Both the position numbers and the translations under genes were made by a program. The notes under the pieces were generated by a model. That model saw only the letters and a program-made list of their open reading frames with translations, ran no database searches and was not told the origin of the DNA. A stretch of 37,317 bases of DNA from positions 1-37,317 of the forward strand of contig NZ_AMGM01000042.1 in NCBI RefSeq assembly GCF_000298295.1, written 5' to 3'. The DNA is from Cecembia lonarensis LW9 (GTDB lineage Bacteria > Bacteroidota > Bacteroidia > Cytophagales > Cyclobacteriaceae). Positions 9,042-17,956 of the stretch are shown piece after piece. Each line of letters starts with the position of its first letter. Within the stretch, counting starts at the first letter, position 1.

Positions 9042-9615
9042 TACTTTTTTTGGTCATGTCCGAAATGTCTTTAATCCTCAGGTCAAGCATTTCTACCCTC
9101 ACGGTGGTCATATCCTTGACAAATACCCGGATCCACCGATTTCCATCAATCCTCACAAATGCCCTCACTGTCTTATTTTTATTGGTAACCTCTAAGAAAC
9201 CTTCACCATACCAATCCTTCAAAAGTCCTAATACATCAACCAGAAGCTTGTCGTTGGTAAACTCTTCATTGTTCGGAAACCAGGAAGTATACTGGAACTC
9301 TACAGGCATAAAATAGAGGTGATTGTCTTCAAACTGTGGATAAAAATTCATCCTAACATCCTTCCCTGAGGGAACTTCCGGTTTGTATTCCACTTGTAAA
9401 TAATGTGCTCCATTGGTAAGAACACCTTTTTTATTATGCTCCCAGCAGGTGCCGAAAAACTCTTTGCGATCCATTCCAAACCTTAAATCCAGAAACAAAT
9501 CTTCTACCACCTTGCCTGAGGCCAACTCCCGTGCTTTCAACTTATCATATTCCGACTTGGGTTGGCAAGACAATGCCAATGCCATCAAACCGAAAATCAA
9601 CACTTTATACTTCAT
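9031..9615 (-). CDS. Small lipoprotein of unknown function in the CRTAC1 operon
   Basis: I do not recognise a family for this protein of 194 residues. It opens with a short lipoprotein signal ending LALSC (Cys17). The mature part is predicted soluble, with aromatic-rich segments (YFMPVEFQYTSWF) and a charged C-terminus. The ATG at 9615 is preferred over those at 9648 and 9645: the longer forms put eleven extra polar residues before the signal peptide. The gene lies between the first and second CRTAC1-like genes, 37 bp after the first and overlapping the second by 11 bp, so it is very likely co-translated with them. That placement suggests an accessory or folding partner of the large lipoproteins. 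This is inference from position only. Confidence 0.75.
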   Translation of the reverse strand: MKYKVLIFGLMALALSCQPKSEYDKLKARELASGKVVEDLFLDLRFGMDRKEFFGTCWEHNKKGVLTNGAHYLQVEYKPEVPSGKDVRMNFYPQFEDNHLYFMPVEFQYTSWFPNNEEFTNDKLLVDVLGLLKDWYGEGFLEVTNKNKTVRAFVRIDGNRWIRVFVKDMTTVRVEMLDLRIKDISDMTKKSNEA

Positions 9616-9652
9616 CTTCTCAATGCTATTATTTCTCAATATCATCATAGGA

Positions 9653-12600
9653 TTACTCTTTCTCTGCTATATGGAACAACAGTGGAAAATCATTGTTTCT
9701 TGCCACCAAAATTACTTGTCCATCTTTAGAATTCAAGACTTGGATATCTCTAATTTCACCTTGAACAAAGAACCCTGAATGGGAAGCCCTCCAAACATCC
9801 ATCTCTCCGGATTGTTTTATGTTCAGGTGCCACCCATAACTCCCCATATTGATGCCAATCTCTGGCTTAATTCTACTTTGATTTCCCCCAAGGAACAAAT
9901 GTCTGCCTCCTTCCATATCTTTCCAAAGCGCCATGGCATATACCGGACTGCTTTGAATTTCGCGCGGAAGTATCCTTTTGGCAAAGGTACCATTTCCTTG
10001 GTTGACAAATAGGGATGTTTCCAATACATGCACTTCCAACACCAAACTCCGACTTAAAACTTCCTTTGAAAACAAGTCTTCCATGCGCTTATCCTTGTAA
10101 ATGTCATAAGTCAAAAGGTCTTTCCTCAAACCGGGCAATTGTTTCAATAAGGTCTGCTTGAGCAATAAAGGATAATCCTGTTCTCCCTCGTACAAAGTCA
10201 GAATCTGCTCCACACTTCCGTTTTGATCAAAATCATTGATGTATAATTTCATGGGTTTTTCGGAGGAAGCTTGTAGCCTGCTGTTTTTACCCATATTTCC
10301 TACCAAAATATCCGGTAATCCATCGCCCGTAAGGTCTTCTACCAATAGCCTGTTCCAAAGTCCTCCGGTTTGGGCAAATCCAAATGCTTCACTGTTGTTC
10401 TGAAAAGTACCATTGACTTTTTTGAATACCTTAATCGGCATCCACTCTCCGACGATCAACAGCTCTGCCTCCCCGTCTCCATCTAAGTCTCCAACCCAAG
10501 CATCAGTAGTCATTCCAAGATTTTTGAGCCCTGGAGCAAGGGCATCAGTTTTATCCAAAAACGTACCATCTCCCTGATTCTCCAAAAGCACCACATCTCC
10601 TGGAATGCCATAGGCAAAGGGAATGGTGCGGGTACCTACCAAAAGATCCAAGGCCCCATCCCCATTATGGTCAAAGGCTTTGACAAAAGAGGAACTTTCA
10701 AACCTATTGGGCAAATGTCCCTCCGTTTTGACGAAATTTCCTTTTCCATCATTCAGGTATAACCTATCCTGGTAATTGGGATTTCTGTTCCCAAATTCCA
10801 AGCTTCCACTCAGCACATAAAGATCCAAATGTCCATTTCCATTGGCATCAAAAAATACTCCCCCCACATCTTCGGCCAATTGATCTTCCTCAAAAACCTG
10901 AAGCTTTGTAAATGATCCATCAACCTCTTGCCTTAGGATCACTGAGGCTTGTCCTCTAGCTCCTGGAAAAAAGACATCGTCCAAGCCATCTCCATCAATA
11001 TCTGCCAAAGTTACTTTTGGCCCCTCATTGGAAATCATGTGGAAGCGCAGGCGGTCCCTGTCAAAATCAATGAAGGCACTTTCCTCATGTTTCCAGGGAA
11101 TTACTGAATGTGACGCCTTCAATAGGGTAACAGCAGGCACTTGCTCCCTACCATTTATCTTTTTGGCGTCTATTGGCTCAAGTGTTAATAATTGATTCGT
11201 TGGTACTTCATAAAGTATCGATGAACCTCCACTTGGCCATAGCACCTCTATGGAATCCAATTTTTCTATTTGTCCCAGACCGAAATGCAAGCGATGGTCT
11301 ACGGAAGACATGTATCCTTTTACGGGGTTATGCTCCTGAAAAAAAATATTCCTGTCTTTGTAAAGCGTCACCTGTGTGCCAAACTGCCCAGAAAGGTCCA
11401 GCTGCAAATAGTTGTTACCATTCAACTCCCGGCTATTATTCTTGAAAATAAAAACCTCCCCTTCAAGGTTATTTACCACCAAATCCAAGGCCCCATCATT
11501 ATTCAGGTCCGCATAAGCTGCCCCGGTGGAAAAGGTCAACTGATGCATCCCCTCCACTGCTGCAACGTCCTCAAACTGATAATCTCCAAGGTTTTTGAAT
11601 AAATAGTTTCTTAAAGGTTTGGAGGGAAACTGATCAATCATGCTGGTGAGCAAAATGGAATCCCTTTTCAGTTGCCCTATTAAATTTTGGTTATTGACAT
11701 AGTAATCTACATAGTCAAAATCTGTAAGGTCCTTAACGATTCCGTTGGCAACAAAAATATCCTTTAAGCCATCATTATCGGCATCAAAAATCAAAGCGCC
11801 CCAAGACCAATCGGTCGCATGAACACCCGCCTGTCTGGATATATCTATGAAGTGGGGTATTTGGGTGCCAGGCTGAAAACCCAAATTTCTTTGAAGGGTA
11901 TTACGGGTAAATTGATGAAAATATCCGGCCCTCACATTGGCCTGATACTTATCCCAATCTTCAAAAGGCGTCTTGGTCTTTACCCTGTTCAAAGTAGCCG
12001 GTAACATCTCTGTGACAAAAATATCCTGCCAACCATCGTTGTTCAGGTCAGCGATATCTGCCCCCATAGAACCCATGCTAATTTCGGTAGCCATCTCCTC
12101 CAAGGCTTCGGTAAAGGTGCCATCACCATTATTGAGGTATAGGTAGTCCTTTTCAAAAAAATCATTGGATACATACAAATCAGGCCATCCGTCTCTGTTC
12201 AGGTCAGCTACGGTCACCCCTAAGCCATAGCCTATGGCTGAACCATAAATCCCAGCTTCTTCACTGACATCTGTAAATTTACCTCCATCATTGCGGTAAA
12301 GCTTATTTCCTCCTAATGTATCCCTAGTATCTCTTTGCCCTATTCTTAGGTCATTGATCCCGACTGAGCGGGCAGAATTATTCAAGAGGTACATGTCCAA
12401 GTCCCCATCTTTATCGAAATCAAAAAATACGGCATGTTGAGAGAGTCCCTCATCTGCTATACCATATGCCTTGGCCATTTCAGTAAATGTCAGGTCTCCA
12501 TTATTGATATATAATGCATTGTGTCTTTCTTCTCCGCCCAAGGGCCCTGATTTACAAATGTAGATATCCAATAAGCCGTCCCCATTGACATCCGCCATGG

Positions 12601-12946
12601 AAACCCCTGTAGACCAAATTCCGGGGACTGCTAGCCCTGCCTTTTCAGTAATGTCTTCAAATTGAAAATTTCCCTTATTGAGATAAAGTTTGTTTTCGCT
12701 TTGGTTGCCCGCTAAAAATATATCCACCAAGCCATCATTATTGATATCGCCCAGTGCTACCCCAGCCCCATTATAAAAATTCCGGAAGGTGTAGGGATTA
12801 AATTTTTCATCATAAACCAGATCATTCCTGAAATCAATACCCGTCCAGGACTTGTCCATCAATTCGAAAAGCTTGGGGCTTTCCTGTTTTTTGGTGCAAG
12901 CAGCAATTATCAAAAGATAAATAAATACGAGAGCGAAACGAATCAA
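9653..12946 (-). CDS. CRTAC1-like FG-GAP/VCBS and ASPIC/UnbV lipoprotein (first copy)
   Basis: The 1097-residue protein has a lipoprotein signal ending IIAAC (Cys17). FG-GAP/VCBS loops lie near 67-75, 119-127, 177-185, 248-256, 300-308, 388-396 and 480-488, with an ASPIC/UnbV domain at about 512-590 (FGLG at 555-558) and a second FG-GAP row after it. No in-frame ATG lies before the signal peptide. The best start is a TTG at 12946, since the next methionine (residue 30) falls after the lipobox cysteine. It is the first gene after the hairpin that follows susD, so its expression depends on read-through or on a weak promoter in the 70 bp between them. An OmpR- or sigma-type regulator is not encoded nearby. 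Confidence 0.88.
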   Translation of the reverse strand: MIRFALVFIYLLIIAACTKKQESPKLFELMDKSWTGIDFRNDLVYDEKFNPYTFRNFYNGAGVALGDINNDGLVDIFLAGNQSENKLYLNKGNFQFEDITEKAGLAVPGIWSTGVSMADVNGDGLLDIYICKSGPLGGEERHNALYINNGDLTFTEMAKAYGIADEGLSQHAVFFDFDKDGDLDMYLLNNSARSVGINDLRIGQRDTRDTLGGNKLYRNDGGKFTDVSEEAGIYGSAIGYGLGVTVADLNRDGWPDLYVSNDFFEKDYLYLNNGDGTFTEALEEMATEISMGSMGADIADLNNDGWQDIFVTEMLPATLNRVKTKTPFEDWDKYQANVRAGYFHQFTRNTLQRNLGFQPGTQIPHFIDISRQAGVHATDWSWGALIFDADNDGLKDIFVANGIVKDLTDFDYVDYYVNNQNLIGQLKRDSILLTSMIDQFPSKPLRNYLFKNLGDYQFEDVAAVEGMHQLTFSTGAAYADLNNDGALDLVVNNLEGEVFIFKNNSRELNGNNYLQLDLSGQFGTQVTLYKDRNIFFQEHNPVKGYMSSVDHRLHFGLGQIEKLDSIEVLWPSGGSSILYEVPTNQLLTLEPIDAKKINGREQVPAVTLLKASHSVIPWKHEESAFIDFDRDRLRFHMISNEGPKVTLADIDGDGLDDVFFPGARGQASVILRQEVDGSFTKLQVFEEDQLAEDVGGVFFDANGNGHLDLYVLSGSLEFGNRNPNYQDRLYLNDGKGNFVKTEGHLPNRFESSSFVKAFDHNGDGALDLLVGTRTIPFAYGIPGDVVLLENQGDGTFLDKTDALAPGLKNLGMTTDAWVGDLDGDGEAELLIVGEWMPIKVFKKVNGTFQNNSEAFGFAQTGGLWNRLLVEDLTGDGLPDILVGNMGKNSRLQASSEKPMKLYINDFDQNGSVEQILTLYEGEQDYPLLLKQTLLKQLPGLRKDLLTYDIYKDKRMEDLFSKEVLSRSLVLEVHVLETSLFVNQGNGTFAKRILPREIQSSPVYAMALWKDMEGGRHLFLGGNQSRIKPEIGINMGSYGWHLNIKQSGEMDVWRASHSGFFVQGEIRDIQVLNSKDGQVILVARNNDFPLLFHIAEKE

Positions 12947-13010
12947 GCCAGGTGATGAAATTAAGGTGATACTTTTTAAAATACGGAATTTAAAATTATA
13001 AGGTACAAAC

Positions 13011-13039
13011 TAAAAAGAAGTGCACATATGTGCACTTCT
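13011..13039 (-). terminator. Palindromic intrinsic terminator between susD and the CRTAC1-like genes
   Basis: A perfect 24-nt palindrome (13016-13039, arm AGAAGTGCACAT) is followed on the minus strand by a run of five T residues, the layout of a Rho-independent terminator. It starts 25 bp beyond the susD stop codon. As DNA, the same perfect dyad could also be a repressor site. A terminator here would lower expression of the downstream lipoproteins relative to susC-susD. Confidence 0.65.
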
Positions 13040-13064
13040 CTTAAGATTATAGATTGGTTGCTGA

Positions 13065-14567
13065 TTAGTATCCAGGATTTTGGCTCAAGTTTGGATTGGC
13101 CTGTAACTGATTTTCTGGAATTGGGAAAATGTTTCTGAACGGCTGAGAAGGAGCCTTCTCCCACCATGCATCATTGAACCTTCCAAATCGTATCAAGTCA
13201 GATCTTCTGTGTCCTTCCGCAAATAACTCTCTTCCTCTTTCTGCCAGAAGAATAGTGCCATCAATAGATGTAAGCGGAGCAACATTCGCTCTTTCTCTTA
13301 CTTGGTTCACAAACTGAAGCGCAACCGCAGTATTTCCTTGTCTCCAAGCAGCTTCTGCTTTCATCAAAATCACATCTGCATACCTGAAGATAGGAAAGTC
13401 ATTGTTCAAGTCCGGACCAATTCCGTTAGGAATTTCAAATTTATTCACCCTGGTACCTGCCTGTCTGAAAGCATTGGGTGCCAATTCATTGATATTAGGC
13501 GTGAAGTTGATTACTGGTCCATCAGGATCATTGTCTTCCACAGCATCATCCTCAATTGGCGTTACACCATCAGAAGCAAACTGAATACCTTCTCTCAAAC
13601 TGCCTTTTCTTGTATCCCCATCTTCAAAGCTGTTGTAGAACTCTTCCAATGCCGCATAACCATTCCAAGGCTGCTCCTGCAAATCAAAGGTGAATTGAGA
13701 GTTGTAATGGAAAGTCATTTGATGGATGTTGAAACCTCCAGCATTGTTGGCATCATAAGGTACAGTAAACATGTTCTCCGGAGAGTTAGAATTATTCGCT
13801 GAGAAATTAGCAAAGAAATTTGGTGATAAAGAATACGGCCCTTCATTGATGATTACGTCCAATATTCTTTCCGCATCTGCCCATCTTGGTGTCCCAGTAT
13901 ATACCTCAGCATTCAAATACAATTTAGCAAGGATCATATGAGCTGTCCAATAATTCAAATTGGTACGTGTATTATTTTTTGTAAGCTGCTCTACATTTTC
14001 CAATATAGACCTTTCAATAAATTCGAATACCTCCTGTCTTGTATTTTGTTGAGGCGTACCTCTATCCGTTTCAGTAATGATGGGTACATTACCAAAATTA
14101 TCAATGAGCAATAAATATCCGAAAGCCCTTAATACCTTGAGTTCAGAAACCAACTCTACCAAGTCAGGAAATTGCTGAATCAATAAGTTACTCTCAGCCA
14201 CAATCCTAAATCCATAATTCCATGTTCCATTTAATGGCCCATCAACAGATATCCAGGTGTGCCTATGTGCCCTAAGCCATATTCCACCATCTTCCCAGTC
14301 AGCACCTTTTTGAGGGATAGACAGTTCATCAGAAGTGACTTCTTGAACTGCATAAATACCCCCATGAGAGCCATATCCACCCTGTCCACTCGCCACTACG
14401 GCACCATAAGCAGATTGTTTTAAGACTTCGATCAGCTCGGGCGTTACATTTGCAAGCAATTCTTCTTGCGTGATGCCCGTCAGCACCTCCTGCTCTAATT
14501 CCCAACAAGATCCCATCGTCATTGCGACGAGACCTCCCACACATAAAGTTTTAATTGATCGTAACAT
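13065..14567 (-). CDS. susD: SusD/RagB-family outer-membrane lipoprotein
   Basis: This is the surface lipoprotein that lids the SusC channel and helps bind its nutrient ligand. The 500-residue protein has a lipoprotein signal ending MGSC (Cys21). After the cysteine comes WELEQE, acidic as expected of surface-export signals in this phylum. The helical repeat region follows, then the typical SusD C-terminal block: FRYADVILMKAEA, LAERGRELFAEGHRRSDLIR and an end of the NPNLSQNPGY type. Length is ordinary for the family. It lies 19 bp after susC and must be co-transcribed with it. The substrate is unknown: the usual neighbouring glycoside hydrolases or lyases are absent, so calling it a glycan-uptake protein would be a guess. 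Confidence 0.95.
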   Translation of the reverse strand: MLRSIKTLCVGGLVAMTMGSCWELEQEVLTGITQEELLANVTPELIEVLKQSAYGAVVASGQGGYGSHGGIYAVQEVTSDELSIPQKGADWEDGGIWLRAHRHTWISVDGPLNGTWNYGFRIVAESNLLIQQFPDLVELVSELKVLRAFGYLLLIDNFGNVPIITETDRGTPQQNTRQEVFEFIERSILENVEQLTKNNTRTNLNYWTAHMILAKLYLNAEVYTGTPRWADAERILDVIINEGPYSLSPNFFANFSANNSNSPENMFTVPYDANNAGGFNIHQMTFHYNSQFTFDLQEQPWNGYAALEEFYNSFEDGDTRKGSLREGIQFASDGVTPIEDDAVEDNDPDGPVINFTPNINELAPNAFRQAGTRVNKFEIPNGIGPDLNNDFPIFRYADVILMKAEAAWRQGNTAVALQFVNQVRERANVAPLTSIDGTILLAERGRELFAEGHRRSDLIRFGRFNDAWWEKAPSQPFRNIFPIPENQLQANPNLSQNPGY

Positions 14568-14586
14568 ATTTATAATTGAGTTTATG

Positions 14587-17559
14587 TTATTTAAAGGTTA
14601 CAGTTAATCCCATTGTCCAGATTCTAGGCAGGAAATAAGTATTTCTTCTTTCTATACCTGGTGCCAAAGGATCTCCATCACTTGTCCATCTTACTTCTGG
14701 ATCTACACCGGAGAACTGCGTGATGGTAAATAGGTTTTGAACACCTCCATATACCCTAAGGTTATTCACATTGGCAGCACTTACAGGAATATTATATCCC
14801 AACTGCAAGTTGTCCAATCTCAAGAAATCTCCTCTTTCCAGATACAAATCGGAGAAGGTTGGTGTAGATGTAACCAATGGATTGGTCGGAGTGTTTCGGG
14901 TAATGACAGAATTCCATGTATTGGAAGCACCATCCGCATTTTCATAGAATCCTCTGAAGGAGTTGTAAATCAAATGTCCCCAGCTTCCTCTCGCCAAGAA
15001 ATTCAAATCCCAGTTGCCATACACAAAGGTATTAGAGAAACCGAAATCTCCTCTAGGCAAAGCATTACCCAAGCGCTCAAACTCGTCTGGACTTTCTCCG
15101 GTAAGAATATACTCGCCACCATCTGTTAATCCAAGTAATCTTGGTCCATAGAAGTCACCGATTCTTTCACCTTCTTTATTCCAAATAATAGGGTTATTGT
15201 TCTGCCCTGGAGAACCGGGAACACCTCTACGGATTTCAGGAAGGCCAAGATCACCGACCCCGATATTTCCTATCCTAGCCCTGTTGTAAATGGTAAAGTT
15301 AAAACTAGGGGTCCAAAAAATACCATTGCCTAGATCCAAGTTATTTACACTGGCAACAAATTCAAAACCACCGGATCTCAAATCAGCCAAGTTGGCCCAA
15401 ATAGATGGCGCTGTGTAGAAATTACCAGGAAGGAACTGGTTAGGAGCACCAACAGGCACTTCCACATTAAAGATCAAATCAGAAATGGTTCTTCTGTAGT
15501 AATCCATCTGACCGGTCACCTTTCCGTTCCAAAGACCAAAATCCAAACCTACTGTAATTTCTTGCGTAGTTTCCCACTGTAACTGAGGGTTGGGGTTTGA
15601 AAGCTGATTGATACCTACGAATGCTGAGTTGAACGGTTCATTCGGATCCAAAGGAATCCTCAGCCCGTTGCCAAAAATACCCAATGCCAAAGTTGGTGAA
15701 GGAGGTAATTGACCCACAACTCCGAAGGATGCTCTTGGTTTAAATTGGCTAAATACACCCATATCAAAAATTTGCGTAAAGTCCGCTCCCGCACTTACCG
15801 CTGGGAACAAACCTGTCTGATTATCTCTACCAAATCCAGAGAATGTCTCTGCCCTTAACGAAGCGGATAAGAAGTAAGTGTTGTTATAATTAAAATTAGC
15901 CCTACCAAACAAAGAGTTCAATACTGACCTCGTGGCATCAGAACCTAAGCCTGTTCCAGGACCAAATCTCAACCCACCAGCTGCCAGGTTATTAGGACCT
16001 TGATCAAATAGGAATCTTGTTACGGATACGCCAAGCCCTTTGTTTTCTTGAATTTGAGTTTCTGCACCTAATAGGAAAGTAAAGTTCAACCTATCAGCAA
16101 TCTCATCTTCAAATCGAATGGTACCATTCCAGATGGTGGTATTAAAGTTTCTGACGTTTTGACCTGCTTGACCAAATCTACCAAAACCTGTTTCAAAATC
16201 CTGTCTGGAAAAGAATTGGGATTGTAACAAAGAAAGTCTATCCTGAGAAAATTGAGAAGCAATCGTAATTTTATCAGAAATGTCATATTCTAACCTGTAG
16301 GAATAAAGTGCAGATCTTACTTCGGTAGTAAAACTTTGCTGATTGATCAAGGCTACAGGATTAAAGAAATCAAATAGGGGTCTTTGGAAATAACCGCCAA
16401 ATCTTTGTGCAGCTTCAGTATCTTCAAAAATAGGGGCTGTAGGATTGTAAATGGTAGCATATCTTACGGCTTCCTGATTCACATCCACTGCATCAGTACT
16501 GGTAAATGCCAACTGCAGGTTCATTCTTAACCTGTTGTTGAAAGCACCATGATTCAAATTGAAACGGGTGTTCAAAGTCTCTCTATTGGTTCCTTTAACA
16601 ATACCATCGTTATTACGATAGTTAACAGAAGCCAGGTAGGATGTGTTTTCAAAACCACCTGTAATAGATGCGTTTACTGTACCATTAAGCGCAGTCTGTG
16701 TAACTTCTCTTCTCCAATCTGTATTAGATCCGTAGTTAACACCACCTCTGGCTAAAAACTCTTCAGCAGAAAGTACTGGTATAAAATTAGTAGGTTGTTC
16801 TGCCGTTCCGAATGTATTGATGGTTACATTGGAAACCCCTTTCCTAGCTGATCCTCTTTTAGTTGTGATCAAAATCACACCTGCAGCACCTCTTGTACCG
16901 TAAATCGCAGCAGCAGAGGCATCTTTCAAGACGTCAAAAGTCTCAATATCGTTGGGGTCAACAGCATCTAAGGTAGCGCCAATAACACCATCGATAACAA
17001 TCAGTGGAGATTGGGATGCACCGAAAGAAGAAATACCCCTCAACCTGATTTCTGGAAGGGCATTCGGGTTACCGCCAGGTCTTACGACTGATAAACCTGC
17101 AACTTTACCTTGAAGTAGGGTCGCTGGATTTGGGAAGTTACCTCTGTTGAATTGTTCAGAGCCAACAGAAGTTACAGCGGATGTAATTTCCTTTTTATCC
17201 TGTGTACCATATCCGATTACTACAGCTTCCTGTAAACTTTGGATATCTTCCTCCAACTCAATATTGAAGGTACTTTGGTTGCCTATAGTTACTTCTTGCG
17301 CGGTAAAGCCAACAAAAGAAAAAACCAAAACTTGGTCTCCAGGCTGAACAGTTAATGAAAATTTACCGTCCAAGTCTGTCGTGGTTCCTCGGGTAGTTCC
17401 TTTAATCAATACGGTAACACCAGGCAGTGGATCACCAAGGGTAGCATCCAGGACTGTTCCTGTGACCTCCCGGCCTTGTGCAAATGCCGCCGAAATACTG
17501 AATACCGTCAATAAGGCAATCAGCGACAAAGCTTTAAATTTTTGTAAATAATTTCTCAT
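14587..17559 (-). CDS. susC: SusC/RagA-family TonB-linked outer-membrane channel
   Basis: This TonB-dependent transporter works with SusD to import bulky ligands across the outer membrane. The chosen ATG at 17559 gives 990 residues starting MRNYLQKFK with a classic signal peptide (AFAQ at 25-28). A longer reading frame starting at 17652 is rejected because a promoter -7 box lies inside it. Domains in order are a carboxypeptidase-regulatory-like beta-sandwich (about 29-105), a TonB plug (about 118-236, with IRLRGISSFG, LIVIDGV and ITTKRG), then the 22-strand barrel to the C-terminus. There is no N-terminal STN signalling domain, so direct control through a FecI/FecR pair is unlikely. It heads the locus and susD follows after 19 bp. 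Confidence 0.96.
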   Translation of the reverse strand: MRNYLQKFKALSLIALLTVFSISAAFAQGREVTGTVLDATLGDPLPGVTVLIKGTTRGTTTDLDGKFSLTVQPGDQVLVFSFVGFTAQEVTIGNQSTFNIELEEDIQSLQEAVVIGYGTQDKKEITSAVTSVGSEQFNRGNFPNPATLLQGKVAGLSVVRPGGNPNALPEIRLRGISSFGASQSPLIVIDGVIGATLDAVDPNDIETFDVLKDASAAAIYGTRGAAGVILITTKRGSARKGVSNVTINTFGTAEQPTNFIPVLSAEEFLARGGVNYGSNTDWRREVTQTALNGTVNASITGGFENTSYLASVNYRNNDGIVKGTNRETLNTRFNLNHGAFNNRLRMNLQLAFTSTDAVDVNQEAVRYATIYNPTAPIFEDTEAAQRFGGYFQRPLFDFFNPVALINQQSFTTEVRSALYSYRLEYDISDKITIASQFSQDRLSLLQSQFFSRQDFETGFGRFGQAGQNVRNFNTTIWNGTIRFEDEIADRLNFTFLLGAETQIQENKGLGVSVTRFLFDQGPNNLAAGGLRFGPGTGLGSDATRSVLNSLFGRANFNYNNTYFLSASLRAETFSGFGRDNQTGLFPAVSAGADFTQIFDMGVFSQFKPRASFGVVGQLPPSPTLALGIFGNGLRIPLDPNEPFNSAFVGINQLSNPNPQLQWETTQEITVGLDFGLWNGKVTGQMDYYRRTISDLIFNVEVPVGAPNQFLPGNFYTAPSIWANLADLRSGGFEFVASVNNLDLGNGIFWTPSFNFTIYNRARIGNIGVGDLGLPEIRRGVPGSPGQNNNPIIWNKEGERIGDFYGPRLLGLTDGGEYILTGESPDEFERLGNALPRGDFGFSNTFVYGNWDLNFLARGSWGHLIYNSFRGFYENADGASNTWNSVITRNTPTNPLVTSTPTFSDLYLERGDFLRLDNLQLGYNIPVSAANVNNLRVYGGVQNLFTITQFSGVDPEVRWTSDGDPLAPGIERRNTYFLPRIWTMGLTVTFK

Positions 17560-17606
17560 AGGGTTTGTTGTTTTGAAAAAAACGAAATGGTTTCTATAGT
17601 TAATTT

Positions 17607-17614
17607 CAAATCTA
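17607..17614 (-). promoter_or_regulatory. Candidate -7 box of the susC promoter
   Basis: The minus strand reads TAGATTTG, a full match to TAnnTTTG. The expected transcript start near 17603 gives a 44-base leader before the ATG at 17559 and excludes the upstream in-frame start at 17652. The nearest upstream TTTG (17640-17643) is 25 bp away, longer than usual, so the -33 element is uncertain. Confidence 0.45.
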
Positions 17615-17753
17615 AAATCATTGTTTAAATTTAATTTTGCAAAATTTAACAATTGGCCTATGCCTGTTTTGAACTTAAACTTGTTAACAGAACATTGGTA
17701 TTTTTTTTCAACTGATAAAAAATTAGCGCAATTAATATGAATTCCGTAACCGA

Positions 17754-17761
17754 AAACGTTT
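17754..17761. promoter_or_regulatory. Possible LacI-type operator half-dyad upstream of susC
   Basis: AAACGTTT with a central CG is embedded in CCGAAAACGTTTGAAC. This resembles the core of operators used by LacI-family regulators, though the outer bases are not fully symmetric. It lies about 140 bp upstream of the susC -7 box. No LacI-family gene lies in the window, so this is a weak suggestion. Confidence 0.2.
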
Positions 17762-17956
17762 GAACTTTTCGAATAGTTAAAATTTTTCGTTTTTATTAAA
17801 AAAGTGAAAATCCAAATAAGATTTTACGGGCAAACCAGAGAAAGCTGAAAATATGGACATACAAGGAGATTTGTAATATTTTTCGCCTAAACATACTTTT
17901 ATCCTCAATTCCCTACCAATTGTATCGACTTTACTGTAGTGCGGGCTTATGTATTT

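Larger units (their letters stand above)
17560..17956. other. Non-coding upstream region of susC
   Basis: This 397-bp AT-rich stretch lies between the susC start and the stop of the next minus-strand gene. It holds the susC -7 box (17607-17614) and an AAACGTTT palindrome at 17754-17761. No RNA gene, long stem or credible reading frame was seen. Its length is greater than a minimal promoter needs, which leaves room for regulator binding. Confidence 0.6.

Noticed and set aside
2455-12946. Short repeated DNA motifs within the large lipoprotein genes
   Set aside because: They follow from the recurring DxNxDG protein loops and not from a separate DNA repeat.
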